From Pseudodesulfovibrio sp. JC047 (GTDB taxonomy: Bacteria > Desulfobacterota > Desulfovibrionia > Desulfovibrionales > Desulfovibrionaceae), in NCBI RefSeq assembly GCF_010468615.1, contig NZ_WUEH01000003.1, forward strand, positions 124,001-188,000: DNA of 64,000 nt. The letters are read 5' to 3'. The position numbers and the translations under genes were made by a program. Shown here piece by piece: positions 18,227 to 27,719 of the stretch (position 1 is its first letter; the number at the start of each line of letters is the position of its first letter). The notes below the pieces were generated by a model, which was not told the origin of the DNA, ran no database searches, and saw only the letters and a program-made list of their open reading frames with translations.

Positions 18227-19372
18227 TCATTCCACAACATCAAGCCAATGGTAGACGGTTGTTCCTTCCGGAGCAGCCGCCGCGAGTTGAATGGTGCATC
18301 CACTACAACTTGTCAGGATGTACTCAGTGTTCTTGGGAAACCCGGCCAAACAGGAATCAGCCAGTTGCCGCGACAAATCGGGGTTCGTAATCTGGGTAAT
18401 GCCACCCATTCCGCAACACTGCCCCTCTCCCTTGCGCAATCCAGACAAACCGGATTCCAACAAAGGCAGATCGTGATCCGTCCCCCAGTGACAGGGTTGA
18501 TGATAGCCGTAGCTCTCAGGCTTGGCATCCGTGATCTCCCACTGGGCATCAGCCAGCAAGACACTCAACGGCGTCAAACTTTCCCGCCAGGCCACAGTGT
18601 CCGCCTCGGACAACAACGGTTGCCCATACTGGGACAAGGCATGATGACAGGAGGCACAGAACACGGCGATACGGGGACGGCCCAGTTTCTTCCAGACGTC
18701 CACGTTGTTCTGCTGCATGGAATCCATGGTGTCGTACAGGCCCGCTGAATGCATGGTGCCACCGCAGCACCCGAAATCAGATGTATCCAGCACAGTATAT
18801 CCGAACAATCCCAACAAATTGTTCGTCTTGCTCGTCCACTGCGGCCGAATATTCTTGGCCGTGCAGCCCGGGAAAACCACGACGGGTTTGGAATCAACTT
18901 GAATTCCGGGGATCTTGAATAATCTGGCCCACGGCTTCTTGACCGGCTCATTGACCATGGCCTTGGCCGAATCCAGCGAGGGTTTCAACGCTGACGGCGC
19001 AACCCATCCCGGAACCAAGGAGGCCATCATGCCAAGGGACGGCCAGAGCGGGCCCATGTGTTTGATCCACAGGGACCAAAAGTGTTGGGTCCAATTCGGA
19101 TGCGCGTGCCGCATGTCGGCCAGCAGATCCGCCGTGGACAATTTCCGAGCGCACGCGGTCCGACATTTGTCGCATCCCACGCACAACCGGGCCAATTCCT
19201 TGACGTGATCCCAATCCAGATCCGACGGATTCACGCCGGGCGCGGCATAGTCCTCATGCAACGGCTCCAAAAGCAGCCGTTTCGCCTTGGGGGAATATTC
19301 CTCACGTTTGAACTGCGCGTACACGGGACAAACCCGGAGACATTCACCGCATTGTGTGCAACCACGTTTCAC
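18227..19372 (-). CDS. Fe-S subunit of hydroxyacid dehydrogenase (GlcF-like)
   Basis: A 381-residue protein with two N-terminal [4Fe-4S] motifs, CTQCGECLRVCP and CVGCDKCRTAC, and two CCG domains (DFGCCGG and GQCCGMGG, the second near residue 318). It takes electrons from the FAD subunit encoded just upstream and passes them to the membrane or to a soluble carrier. It starts at a GTG one base after the end of the FAD-subunit stop, so the genes are coupled. Similar proteins partner glycolate, lactate and 2-hydroxyglutarate dehydrogenases. Confidence 0.87.
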   Translation of the reverse strand: MKRGCTQCGECLRVCPVYAQFKREEYSPKAKRLLLEPLHEDYAAPGVNPSDLDWDHVKELARLCVGCDKCRTACARKLSTADLLADMRHAHPNWTQHFWSLWIKHMGPLWPSLGMMASLVPGWVAPSALKPSLDSAKAMVNEPVKKPWARLFKIPGIQVDSKPVVVFPGCTAKNIRPQWTSKTNNLLGLFGYTVLDTSDFGCCGGTMHSAGLYDTMDSMQQNNVDVWKKLGRPRIAVFCASCHHALSQYGQPLLSEADTVAWRESLTPLSVLLADAQWEITDAKPESYGYHQPCHWGTDHDLPLLESGLSGLRKGEGQCCGMGGITQITNPDLSRQLADSCLAGFPKNTEYILTSCSGCTIQLAAAAPEGTTVYHWLDVVE

Positions 19373-19373
19373 A

Positions 19374-20747
19374 TCAATACCCCTTGTTCGGGTTGAGAAT
19401 TCCGTTGGGATCGAACAACCCGCGCACCTTGAGCATCAGTTCATGTTCATCCTTGCCAAGCTGCAACCCCACATTCTTGAGGCATCCAACACCGTGTTCT
19501 CCGGACAAACTCCCACCGAACTCCAGCACGGCCTCATCCATTTCGTGATGGGCTTTCCGTGTCCGTTTGGCGTCGTCTGGATCAGAGGCATCGTAATGCA
19601 AATTCGCGTGAATATTTCCGTCTCCGGCATGGCCAAAGGCGATCAACCGTTTGCCATTTTGGGCAGCTAGGCTCTCGAATCGGCGGACCGCCTGAAGGAT
19701 CTGTCCACGAGGCACAGCCATATCGCCACCGATACGGTCCGGTCCGAGGACATATGAAGCAGAGGACACGCTGCGACGGTAGCCCCACAACTCGTTTTCC
19801 TCGTCCGAAGTTGTGCCCATCATGCGCCAGAGGGCGTCATCAATCTGATTGGACAGTTGTTCGATATTCATAGAGACGGTTTCCGCACTGCCATCCACCT
19901 GAAAAAGCAACAGGGAATTCACGGAATCAGGCCACGGATGGCCACCAGTCTGTTTGAGGATATCGAGTACGGTCTCGTTCATGAATTCGACGGCACACGG
20001 CAGGATACCAGCGGCAAAGACCTTGCCCATGGATTGCAGGGCCGCGTCCAGACTTTCATAGCCGACCAGAAGCGAAGCCGTGCCTTCGGATTTCGGAATG
20101 AGTTTGAGATACAATTTGGTCAAGATGCCCAACGACCCTTCCGAGCCAACCATGAACCGGGTCATGTCCAGCCCCACGACATCCTTTTGAGTCCGCCCAC
20201 CAAAGGACAGGATTTTCCCGCCAGGGACCACCACGTCGCATCCAAGCACATAGTCCCGTGTCACGCCATATTTCACAGCGCGCAAACCACCTGCACAGGT
20301 CACCACATTTCCGCCCACACTCGTCGCCTTGCTACTGGCCGGATCGGGTGGGTAAAACAGGTTGTGCTTTTCACATTCCTGCTGAAAGGCAACCGTATTG
20401 ACGCCGGGTTCGATCGTGGCCACGAAATCGGTTTCCGAAATATCCAGAATCCGATCCATGCCAAGCATGGACACCACGATGCCGGGTACCGTGGGAACAC
20501 AGCCACCAGAAAGGCTTGTGCCCCGGCCTCGAGGATGAACCGGAATGCGTTCCGCATCGGCCCATCGCATGAATTCAGACACCTGCTCCACACAGGTGGG
20601 GCGGACAACCGCCAGGACTTCGCCTCGAATATTACTGGCGTCGGATTCATACACCCGCAGCGAAGGTTTGTCGTATTTTACACCGTCCTGAAACAACTCA
20701 TCCAAAAATTGCTTATGGTCGGCAGTGAGTTCTGTCGTATATGTCAT
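19374..20747 (-). CDS. FAD-linked D-2-hydroxyacid dehydrogenase (GlcD/D2HGDH-like)
   Basis: A 457-residue flavoprotein of the vanillyl-alcohol-oxidase fold. The FAD site shows as PVHPRGRGTSLSGGCVP and DPASSKATSVGGNV; the C-terminal part carries AFGHAGDGNIHANLH and SGEHGVGCLK, whose histidines bind metal in D-2-hydroxyglutarate and D-lactate dehydrogenases. It oxidises a D-2-hydroxyacid to the 2-oxoacid. Because 2-oxoglutarate-processing genes precede it in the same block, D-2-hydroxyglutarate is the preferred substrate guess, with D-lactate or glycolate as alternatives. Confidence 0.87.
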   Translation of the reverse strand: MTYTTELTADHKQFLDELFQDGVKYDKPSLRVYESDASNIRGEVLAVVRPTCVEQVSEFMRWADAERIPVHPRGRGTSLSGGCVPTVPGIVVSMLGMDRILDISETDFVATIEPGVNTVAFQQECEKHNLFYPPDPASSKATSVGGNVVTCAGGLRAVKYGVTRDYVLGCDVVVPGGKILSFGGRTQKDVVGLDMTRFMVGSEGSLGILTKLYLKLIPKSEGTASLLVGYESLDAALQSMGKVFAAGILPCAVEFMNETVLDILKQTGGHPWPDSVNSLLLFQVDGSAETVSMNIEQLSNQIDDALWRMMGTTSDEENELWGYRRSVSSASYVLGPDRIGGDMAVPRGQILQAVRRFESLAAQNGKRLIAFGHAGDGNIHANLHYDASDPDDAKRTRKAHHEMDEAVLEFGGSLSGEHGVGCLKNVGLQLGKDEHELMLKVRGLFDPNGILNPNKGY

Positions 20748-20920
20748 TCTCTTTCCTTACTCGTATCCGTCCATGCACTCCGCTCCGTGGGAGCCGGCCC
20801 TGATGCTGTTCAACACACAAGGGCCGGGCTTCCCTGGGGGGGGTGATGGTTTATGGTCTTTTCTACTTGGGGGTGACGATATATCTCCATTACGAGGGAA
20901 TAGTCCCACGCCATGTCTGA

Positions 20921-21808
20921 TTATGCTGAATTTTTTCCCTGAAGGTGGTTGGCCACGGTTTCTCCAAGAAGTCCGAGCTGTTCCACCACCACGACACCGG
21001 CATCCCGCATGGCCGCGATCTTGTCTTCGCCACGGCCTTTGGACCCGCTGATAATGGCACCGGCATGGCCCATGCGTTTCCCGGCAGGCGCGGTCAGTCC
21101 GGCAATGAAACCGAACACGGGTTTGGGATAGTTGGTCTCCTTGATGTAGGCAGCGGCTTTTTCTTCATTGTCGCCACCGATCTCACCCAACATACACACG
21201 GCTTCGGTATCAGGATCATTGCGGAACATCTCCAGCAAATCAATGAACTTGAGACCCGGAACAGGGTCGCCACCCATGCCGATACAGGTACTCTGCCCCA
21301 AACCGGCCGTTGTCAACTGGTGCACGGCCTCGTAGGTCAGGGTGCCGGACCGGCTGATGAGTCCGACATGACCGGGACGGTGAATGTAATCGGGCATGAT
21401 ACCGATCTTGCTCTTGCCGGGGCTGATAACGCCGGGACAATTGGGACCGATGAGCCTGGCCCCTTTACTCTTCAGGAACGCCTTGCAGCGAACCATGTCG
21501 AGCACGGGGATATGTTCGGTAATCAGAATGATGGTCTTGATTCCGGCTTCAGCGGCTTCACACGCGGAATCCGCAGAGGCCAAGGCCGGAACAAATATGA
21601 TGCTTGTGTCGGCTCCGGTGGCATCAACCGCTTCCTGAACGGTGTTGAAAACAGGGACACCGAGGACTTCCTGTCCCCCTTTGCCCGGAGTAACTCCGGC
21701 AACAACTTTGGTCCCATAGTCCAGCATTTTCTGGCCATGGAAAGACCCTTCGCGACCAGTCAATCCCTGGACCACGACCTTGGTATTTTCATCAATGAGG
21801 ATACTCAT
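20921..21808 (-). CDS. sucD: Succinyl-CoA ligase alpha subunit
   Basis: With SucC it converts succinyl-CoA to succinate with formation of ATP or GTP. The 295-residue protein begins with a CoA-binding Rossmann fold ([15 protein letters not shown]), has [19 protein letters not shown], and the active-site histidine that is phosphorylated sits in [13 protein letters not shown]. It overlaps the sucC stop by four bases. In this block it would capture the energy of 2-oxoglutarate oxidation. Confidence 0.95.
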   Translation of the reverse strand: MSILIDENTKVVVQGLTGREGSFHGQKMLDYGTKVVAGVTPGKGGQEVLGVPVFNTVQEAVDATGADTSIIFVPALASADSACEAAEAGIKTIILITEHIPVLDMVRCKAFLKSKGARLIGPNCPGVISPGKSKIGIMPDYIHRPGHVGLISRSGTLTYEAVHQLTTAGLGQSTCIGMGGDPVPGLKFIDLLEMFRNDPDTEAVCMLGEIGGDNEEKAAAYIKETNYPKPVFGFIAGLTAPAGKRMGHAGAIISGSKGRGEDKIAAMRDAGVVVVEQLGLLGETVANHLQGKNSA

Positions 21809-22977
21809 TCGTTTGTCCCCTGTGTGAGTTTTGCAATGGACGCCGCAGCTTCGGACATGGTGTTTGCCAGCACGAAATCAAGACCGCTATCCCGCAGGAT
21901 TTGTTTGCCTTCCTCAACGTTTGTGCCTTCCATCCGCACGACGGTCGGCAGTGTGAAATGGGTCTGTTTGGCGGCTTCGACAATACCGGCGGCAACAATG
22001 TCGCACCGAAGAATGCCACCAAAGATATTGATGAGAATACCACGAACATTGGGATCGGAAAGCATGACCTCGAAGCCCTTGGTCACCATCTCGACACTGG
22101 CACCGCCTCCGGCATCCAGGAAGTTGGCGGGTTCGGCTCCAGCCTGCTTGATCGCATCCATCGTCGCCATGGCCAGCCCGGCACCGTTCACCATGGTCCC
22201 TACATATCCGTCGAGCTTGACATAATTGACGCCGAGTTCAGCGGCTTTCCGCTCCAGCGGGTCCTGTTCTTCGGGATCTTCCAGAGCCTTGACGTCCGGT
22301 TGCCGTTTGAGGCCGCTTTCGTCAAAATTCAACTTGGCGTCCAGCACGATCAGATCACCATCTTCGGTCACGGCCAGCGGATTGATTTCAACCTGAGTCG
22401 CGTCCTTTTTCACACACAACTCGATCAATTTGAGGATGAGCTTCACGCCCTGACCGATCTGCTTCGGCGTCAGCTCACAACCGAACAGCAACTGCCGGGC
22501 CTGAAACGGCCAGAGATGATGGTTGCCGTCAAGCGGCGTGGTAAGAATCCGTTCCGGATGATTTTCCGCAACGTCTTCAATGTCCATGCCACCATCCGGG
22601 GAAGCCATGACCGTCAGGCATTCGGCTCCGCGATCAAGGACAATGGCCAGATACAGTTCACGCGCAATGGCCGTTCCCTGCTCCACCCAGACGCTGTGGA
22701 CCTTTTTGCCTTCCGGGCCGGTCTGCTTGGTCACCAACTGCATCCCGAGGATGTCGTTGGCTGCGGCCTTGACCTCGTCCATGGTCTTGCAAACCTTGAC
22801 GCCACCGCCTTTTCCCCGACCACCGGCATGGATCTGGGCTTTGACCACCCGGACCGGGCCGGACAAGCCCTTTGCCACATCCAGAGCTTGGTCAACCGTC
22901 TCGGCCCTGCCACCGTCAGGGACAGGAATACCTGTGTCCTTGAACAGCTTTTTCGCTTGATATTCATGAATATTCAT
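21805..22977 (-). CDS. sucC: Succinyl-CoA ligase beta subunit
   Basis: A 390-residue ATP-grasp subunit: it begins [12 protein letters not shown], holds the nucleotide-binding segment [17 protein letters not shown], and ends with [11 protein letters not shown] and a CoA-ligase domain. The sequence VEINPLAV marks the metal site. It lies between the Kor genes and the FAD dehydrogenase, translationally coupled to sucD. Confidence 0.95.
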   Translation of the reverse strand: MNIHEYQAKKLFKDTGIPVPDGGRAETVDQALDVAKGLSGPVRVVKAQIHAGGRGKGGGVKVCKTMDEVKAAANDILGMQLVTKQTGPEGKKVHSVWVEQGTAIARELYLAIVLDRGAECLTVMASPDGGMDIEDVAENHPERILTTPLDGNHHLWPFQARQLLFGCELTPKQIGQGVKLILKLIELCVKKDATQVEINPLAVTEDGDLIVLDAKLNFDESGLKRQPDVKALEDPEEQDPLERKAAELGVNYVKLDGYVGTMVNGAGLAMATMDAIKQAGAEPANFLDAGGGASVEMVTKGFEVMLSDPNVRGILINIFGGILRCDIVAAGIVEAAKQTHFTLPTVVRMEGTNVEEGKQILRDSGLDFVLANTMSEAAASIAKLTQGTNE

Positions 22978-23045
22978 TGTGTCTCCTTACGTCAAAACGC
23001 GGCACAAAAAACGCGGATGCACACTCGCACATCCGCGCAACACAT

Positions 23046-23597
23046 TTATGCCTTGCTCATGTATGCCTGGGCGAGATTTTCACCCAATTGCAGTGCTTTC
23101 TGGTTGGAGGGAAAGAAGGCTTCCTTGAACCGACCGCGAACGACCTTTTCCAAAGAATCCAGTTTGACCACTCCGGTCAATGTGGCCAGTGCTCCGAGCA
23201 CACAGATGTTGAACGCCACGGGTTTTCCCAATGTCTCGATTGTGGAATGATACATGGGCAATCCGATCTGTTCGGCATCGACCTTGGGGTCGGCCGTGAC
23301 CAATGACGAATCATACAAAGCCATTCCACCCGGTCGAATGAGCGGAAGGTATTTGCTGGCCGCTTCCTCGGTCAGGGCAACCAGATAATTCGGCTGCAAG
23401 ACCTTGGGAAAATAAATCTCCGAATCAGAGATGATGACATCGGACCGGGTGGCTCCACCACGGGCTTCCGGGCCATACGACTGCGACTGAACCGCGGTCA
23501 GCCCTTCTTCCAATGCTGCGGCTTCTGCGAAGATGATGGCCATGGTAATGACCCCTTGTCCGCCAGAGCCGGATAACAGAAAACGATATCTTTCCAT
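23046..23597 (-). CDS. korC: 2-oxoacid:ferredoxin oxidoreductase gamma subunit
   Basis: A 183-residue gamma subunit with SGSGGQGVITMAIIFAEAA at the N-terminus and the segment YGPEARGGATRSDVIIS, both typical. It is part of the four-subunit KorABCD complex that oxidises 2-oxoglutarate to succinyl-CoA. A frame open to 23648 would overlap korB; GAGGAG eight bases before 23597 fixes the start. Confidence 0.9.
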   Translation of the reverse strand: MERYRFLLSGSGGQGVITMAIIFAEAAALEEGLTAVQSQSYGPEARGGATRSDVIISDSEIYFPKVLQPNYLVALTEEAASKYLPLIRPGGMALYDSSLVTADPKVDAEQIGLPMYHSTIETLGKPVAFNICVLGALATLTGVVKLDSLEKVVRGRFKEAFFPSNQKALQLGENLAQAYMSKA

Positions 23598-23602
23598 GAC
23601 TG

Positions 23603-24403
23603 TTACTCCTCGTTCGCCTGAGCAATGACGTTGGCGTATTCTTCGCAATATTCGGGACGCTCTTCATCGACAAAGATACCGCGAGGAATCAACTCCGGGT
23701 TCTCTTCGAGCTTCTTGGACCCAAGCGGAGCCGTGTTATCGCGATAGGATTTCAACAAATCGATCGCACCGCCCATCTTGTTCTTGCGCCCGAAATACGT
23801 GGGACACTGGACCATGACTTCCACAGCGGAAAAGCCCTTGTGATTGATGGCCTTCTTCAGGATCTTCGCCATTTCCTTGACGTGGAACGCCGTGGTCCGG
23901 GCGACGAAAGAGGCACCGGCACCCTTGGCCAGGGACACGGTGTCAAAATCATTGTCAATGCTACCGTATGGCGCGGTGGTGGCAAGAATGCCACGACCGG
24001 ACAACGGCGAATATTGACCACCTGTCATACCGTAGATGCGGTTGTTCAACACGATCGCGGTCAAGTCGATATTCCGACGACACGCGTGGATGAAGTGGTT
24101 GCCGCCAATAGCCATGGCATCGCCATCCCCCATGGGAACGATGACGTTGAGTTCAGGCTTGGACATCTTGATGCCCGTTGCACACGGCAGGGCGCGACCA
24201 TGCATGGTGTGCATGGTATGAAAGTTGACGTATCCGGAAATACGCGCGGAACACCCGATACCGGAAATCATGCACATGGAGCGGGGATCGAGTCCCAACT
24301 CGTCAACCACGTGCAGCAAGCTGTTCAGGACAACACCATGTCCGCATCCCGGACACCAAATGTGTGGGAAAAAACGTTCGCGGATGAGATCTGTATACGC
24401 CAT
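23603..24403 (-). CDS. korB: 2-oxoacid:ferredoxin oxidoreductase beta subunit
   Basis: A 266-residue thiamine-diphosphate subunit. The cofactor motif GDGDAMAIGGNHFIHACRR followed by VLNNRIYGMTGGQ is plain, and CPGCGHG near the N-terminus holds part of the cluster ligation. It sits two bases downstream of korA. Kor rather than Por or Ior identity is inferred from sequence flavour and from the succinyl-CoA ligase genes next door. Confidence 0.92.
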   Translation of the reverse strand: MAYTDLIRERFFPHIWCPGCGHGVVLNSLLHVVDELGLDPRSMCMISGIGCSARISGYVNFHTMHTMHGRALPCATGIKMSKPELNVIVPMGDGDAMAIGGNHFIHACRRNIDLTAIVLNNRIYGMTGGQYSPLSGRGILATTAPYGSIDNDFDTVSLAKGAGASFVARTTAFHVKEMAKILKKAINHKGFSAVEVMVQCPTYFGRKNKMGGAIDLLKSYRDNTAPLGSKKLEENPELIPRGIFVDEERPEYCEEYANVIAQANEE

Positions 24404-24405
24404 TG

Positions 24406-25563
24406 TTATATCCCCTTCCCTTCGATAACTCGCATGATTTTCCCGATATCCGTCGGTGTCACAAGCGTTCCATCCAAACGGTTGACGAGATAGACTCGAT
24501 CAGGATCCTTCACAGCCTGTTTCACTTGCGACAAGACCTGTCCCATGTTCAGTTCGACCACGTAAACATTCTTGGCATTGGCGGTCTTTTCACGGACCAG
24601 ATCCTTGGGAAACGGCCAGATGGTCTGCAATTCCAGCAGGCCGATCTTGTGGCCTTTCTGCCGCCGTGATTCGACAAGATGTCGAGCACTTCGAGCGCAT
24701 GAACCATACGAAACAAGCACTTCCTCGGCATCGTCCAGATAGAATTCCTTCCACATGGCCAGCTCATTGACGCGGGTTTCGATCTTGTCCACCAGATGAT
24801 GCACAAGCTTATCGACCTGCTGAGGCTGCTCGGTGGGGAAGCCCCAAATGTCGTGAAATAACCCGGTCACATGAAAACGGTGTTCTTCACCGTAATCGGA
24901 CATGGGAAGACGACCATCTTCGCGAGCCAGATAGGGGTGATAGTTGACACCGGGCTTCACATCGGTCTTGAGCCGTTCGACAACCGACAACTCCCCGGCT
25001 TCGGGAATGGTGAGGGATTCACGCATATGACCCATGACTTCGTCGAACAACAGGATGACCGGTGTTCTGTAAGTCTCTGCGATGTTGAAAGCCTGAACCG
25101 TGATGCTGAACATGTCCTGAATGGTCGAGGCGGTCAGGGCAACGATGGAATGTTCTCCGTGAGTGCCCCACCGGGCCTGATTGACATCGGCCTGCCCCAC
25201 CTTGGTGGCCAGACCAGTGGACGGCCCCGCACGCTGGACATCAACGATGACACAGGGGATTTCTGCCATGGCCGCATATCCGATGGCTTCCTGCTTAAGA
25301 GAAAAGCCCGGTCCGCTGGTGGCGGTCATGGCCTTTCTGCCAGCCAACGAGGCACCGCAGACAGCGCACATGGAGGCAATCTCATCTTCCATTTGAATGA
25401 ACGCACCACCGATCTTGGGAAGCTGAATGGCAAGATGCTCCGCAATTTCCGTCGAGGGGGTAATGGGGTATCCTGCAAAAAATTTGACGCCAGCATACAG
25501 AGCGCCACGAACACAGGCTTCGTTCCCCTGCACAAACCGAACATTTCGTGTTTCTTGACTCAT
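24406..25563 (-). CDS. korA: 2-oxoacid:ferredoxin oxidoreductase alpha subunit
   Basis: A 385-residue alpha subunit with GNEACVRGALYAGVKFFAGYPITPSTE, the typical FAGYPITPS start, then QMEDEIASM and TSGPGFSLKQEAIG. It overlaps the ferredoxin-subunit stop by four bases. It binds the CoA-acylating part of the reaction producing succinyl-CoA and reduced ferredoxin in the cytoplasm. Confidence 0.92.
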   Translation of the reverse strand: MSQETRNVRFVQGNEACVRGALYAGVKFFAGYPITPSTEIAEHLAIQLPKIGGAFIQMEDEIASMCAVCGASLAGRKAMTATSGPGFSLKQEAIGYAAMAEIPCVIVDVQRAGPSTGLATKVGQADVNQARWGTHGEHSIVALTASTIQDMFSITVQAFNIAETYRTPVILLFDEVMGHMRESLTIPEAGELSVVERLKTDVKPGVNYHPYLAREDGRLPMSDYGEEHRFHVTGLFHDIWGFPTEQPQQVDKLVHHLVDKIETRVNELAMWKEFYLDDAEEVLVSYGSCARSARHLVESRRQKGHKIGLLELQTIWPFPKDLVREKTANAKNVYVVELNMGQVLSQVKQAVKDPDRVYLVNRLDGTLVTPTDIGKIMRVIEGKGI

Positions 25564-25781
25564 GAGGCCACCTCTTCAGTCGCTTTTACGCTTTTCTTCG
25601 GGGGCTTGTTGACGACAATAGCCAGATCAGGACAGTACAATTCGCACATTCCACATGCGATGCATTTTTCCTGATCCACTACCGCTTTCTCTTCAACGAG
25701 TGAAAGCGCTTCTTTGGGACAGAAAGCGACGCATATTCCGCATCCCTTGCACCATGTCGTGTTGATGATGACTGGATCCAT
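25560..25781 (-). CDS. korD: 2-oxoacid:ferredoxin oxidoreductase ferredoxin subunit
   Basis: A 73-residue protein with two [4Fe-4S] motifs, CKGCGICVAFCP and CIACGMCELYCP. It is the electron-wiring delta subunit of the KorABCD complex and the first gene of the long operon. The ATG at 25781 has GGAGAAAGG just upstream; the frame extends further to 25862 but without a ribosome site. Confidence 0.9.
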   Translation of the reverse strand: MDPVIINTTWCKGCGICVAFCPKEALSLVEEKAVVDQEKCIACGMCELYCPDLAIVVNKPPKKSVKATEEVAS

Positions 25782-25961
25782 GCCTTTCTCCAGATTGTGA
25801 TTCCTGCAATACAGGGGAATCGTTTGATGTATCTGCAAACACACTGAGGTTTGCCATGCCACGATCGATTGTCACAACAACCGATCCAACAATCGGCCAA
25901 GGAGGGAATGAGGCACTGTGGGACAACTCAATGTCCACGTTTTGTCTCGGATTCACCCTGT

Positions 25962-25996
25962 CCGTTTGTCTGTTTGTATGACAAACAGACAAACGG
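25962..25996 (-). promoter_or_regulatory. Perfect 35-bp operator-like palindrome before korD
   Basis: CCGTTTGTCTGTTTGT (25962-25977), ATG, then the exact reverse complement (25981-25996). Its core TTGT-ATG-ACAA fits the TNGT-N3-ACNA pattern bound by FadR/FCD-type GntR regulators. On the minus strand TTGCCC and TACAAA are 17 bases apart around it, so the site would cover a promoter -10. The GntR gene is next door. Confidence 0.6.
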
Positions 25997-26199
25997 GGCA
26001 AGGAAGATTTTAAAAATAGACGAAGAAAAAAATAATAATAAAATATTTCAATAGTTTAGCTTTTTCATTTTTACAGCTCTACCAATACCCAAGGAACTGT
26101 TTTGCAAATTTCACGACAAAACACTGACTCACAACGGCATGAGGAGACGTGTGACGATTCATTTCACCAAGCAAAAAAAGAGATTGAAAGACAGAAAAA

Positions 26200-26243
26200 A
26201 ACGATCAGCATCCACACACACTCCATGTGTCACGCTGATCGTT
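26200..26243 (-). terminator. Minus-strand terminator, second in tandem
   Basis: AACGATCAGC (26200-26209) pairs with GCTGATCGTT (26234-26243); on the minus strand a run of T follows (complement of the A-run at 26194-26200). It lies 100 bases beyond the GntR stop. Confidence 0.6.
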
Positions 26244-26274
26244 CTCAAAAAAAGGACAAGGAAGACGACATTCC

Positions 26275-26304
26275 GCAAAAGAAAAGGCGCTTCAAGCGCG
26301 CCTT
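26275..26304 (-). terminator. Terminator of GntR gene
   Basis: On the minus strand AAGGCGC and GCGCCTT pair around a seven-base loop and are followed by TTCTTTT. It starts 50 bases after the GntR stop. Confidence 0.6.
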
Positions 26305-26353
26305 CATATGAATATATCCGTCAATTTCGAAAGGGAAATACAGAAGAATATTT

Positions 26354-27097
26354 TTAGGTATCGCTTTGAAAAAGGATGGGCTCCAGTTCGATCCCTTGAC
26401 GCGACGCACTGTTGTGCAAATGCTCGTGAACCGCTTCGCGTGCTTCGAAAGGCTGCTTGGCCACAATGGCTTCGTATATTTTCTTATGCTCCTGAAACAC
26501 GAGCTTTGATCGTTCATAGTCCTGATTGGACAAGGCACGGGCATCCTGCACCCCTTTCAGCAATCGGGCCGAAAGAAACCGGATGAAACTCATGATATAT
26601 TCATTGCCAGCGGCCTCGGCAAGAATGGCATGAAAGGCGTAATCAGGGATCAGGCCACTCTCTTTGTCAACAATGGCCTGACTCAACTCATCAAGATGGG
26701 CTGCCATCTTTGCCAGATGTTCGTCGGTCCGCCTGACCGCAGCAAGAGCGGCACTTTCACCTTCCATGATAAGCCTGAATTCAATGATATCAGCCTTATT
26801 CTCATCGGAGGCAAAGACGCTGGGCAGGGTAAAAATCTTCCGTGAATATTCATCACATACAACAGGACCACTACCCCGCTTCGACTTGAGAATTCCTTCG
26901 AACTTGAGACGCGCCAGCGCTTCTCTCACCACGGTCCGGCTCACGCTGAATGTCTTCGCCAAAGCCGTTTCCGAAGGAAGCACATCGCCAGGCTTGAAAT
27001 CGCCTTCCTGGATTTGTCGCGCAATGATGCTCGCCAGTTCTTCGGGAAGGGATGGCCATCGTCCAAGCCCCTCTGAATTCAAGTGTGTTATGCTCAT
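26354..27097 (-). CDS. GntR/FadR (FCD) family regulator
   Basis: A 247-residue regulator with an N-terminal winged helix (LPSETALAKTFSVSRTVVREALARLKFEGIL, about residues 40-70) and an all-helical FCD ligand domain with the metal-binding histidines (DYAFHAILAEAAGN and later EHKKIYEAI, VHEHLHNSA). FCD proteins sense hydroxy- or dicarboxylic acids such as lactate and glycolate. It lies directly upstream of the korD operon, in the same direction, with a perfect palindromic operator between. Confidence 0.88.
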   Translation of the reverse strand: MSITHLNSEGLGRWPSLPEELASIIARQIQEGDFKPGDVLPSETALAKTFSVSRTVVREALARLKFEGILKSKRGSGPVVCDEYSRKIFTLPSVFASDENKADIIEFRLIMEGESAALAAVRRTDEHLAKMAAHLDELSQAIVDKESGLIPDYAFHAILAEAAGNEYIMSFIRFLSARLLKGVQDARALSNQDYERSKLVFQEHKKIYEAIVAKQPFEAREAVHEHLHNSASRQGIELEPILFQSDT

Positions 27098-27290
27098 GGC
27101 ATACGCTTAACGCTGATGATATCGATAATCAAGAAAAAGAAACAACTATTGATAATTCTATAAACTCGCGTCTCGTTTTATCCTGTTGCACGATGTTTCA
27201 TGCCGCAGCCCAACGGACGCTCCATATCAAAAAGAAGGTCACACGCAAATCATTTCGCCGTTTTCCGCGATCCAGAACCACTTTGCGGTC

Positions 27291-27653
27291 CTACATCCCC
27301 CAAACCACACAGCCCCAGACACCGACGGCCCAGAGGATGGCCACAAGCACCCCAACTGACCCGAGATCTTTCGCAGCCCCTGACAGAACGTGCTTTTCCG
27401 GGCCAATGCGATCAACAACGGCTTCGATCGCCGTATTGAAAATCTCTGCGACAAGCACGCCGATAAGACTGCCCACAAGCAGCAGTGTTTCAACCATGCT
27501 CACATCAAGCCACAAAGCCACCGGAACCAGAATCACACACACCAGCAACTCTTCCTGAAAGGGTTTCTGCTTCAAGGCAAACCCGAATCCCTGGACGGAA
27601 TAGGTGAACGCATTGAAAATGCGGCGCATGCGCGCCTTCAAAAATGACGTCAT
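27291..27653 (-). CDS. dgkA: Diacylglycerol kinase
   Basis: A 120-residue integral membrane enzyme with three hydrophobic helices. The signature EIFNTAIEAVVDRI followed by KDLGSVGVL is that of prokaryotic DgkA, which phosphorylates diacylglycerol to phosphatidic acid at the inner membrane. AGGAG lies four bases before the start. It follows the phosphoethanolamine transferase gene by 66 bases on the same strand, which fits recycling of the diacylglycerol that transferase releases. Confidence 0.93.
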   Translation of the reverse strand: MTSFLKARMRRIFNAFTYSVQGFGFALKQKPFQEELLVCVILVPVALWLDVSMVETLLLVGSLIGVLVAEIFNTAIEAVVDRIGPEKHVLSGAAKDLGSVGVLVAILWAVGVWGCVVWGM

Positions 27654-27719
27654 GACTCTCCTGTTTTTTTAGCATCAACTATGCCGGTACTCGGACTGTC
27701 TCTTCTCTCTCGCCAGAGG

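Noticed and set aside
20945-22225. Long plus-strand open frame (about 426 codons) across sucD/sucC
   Set aside because: It is antisense to two well-defined enzymes, has no ribosome site and a composition rich in His and Gly typical of a reverse shadow.
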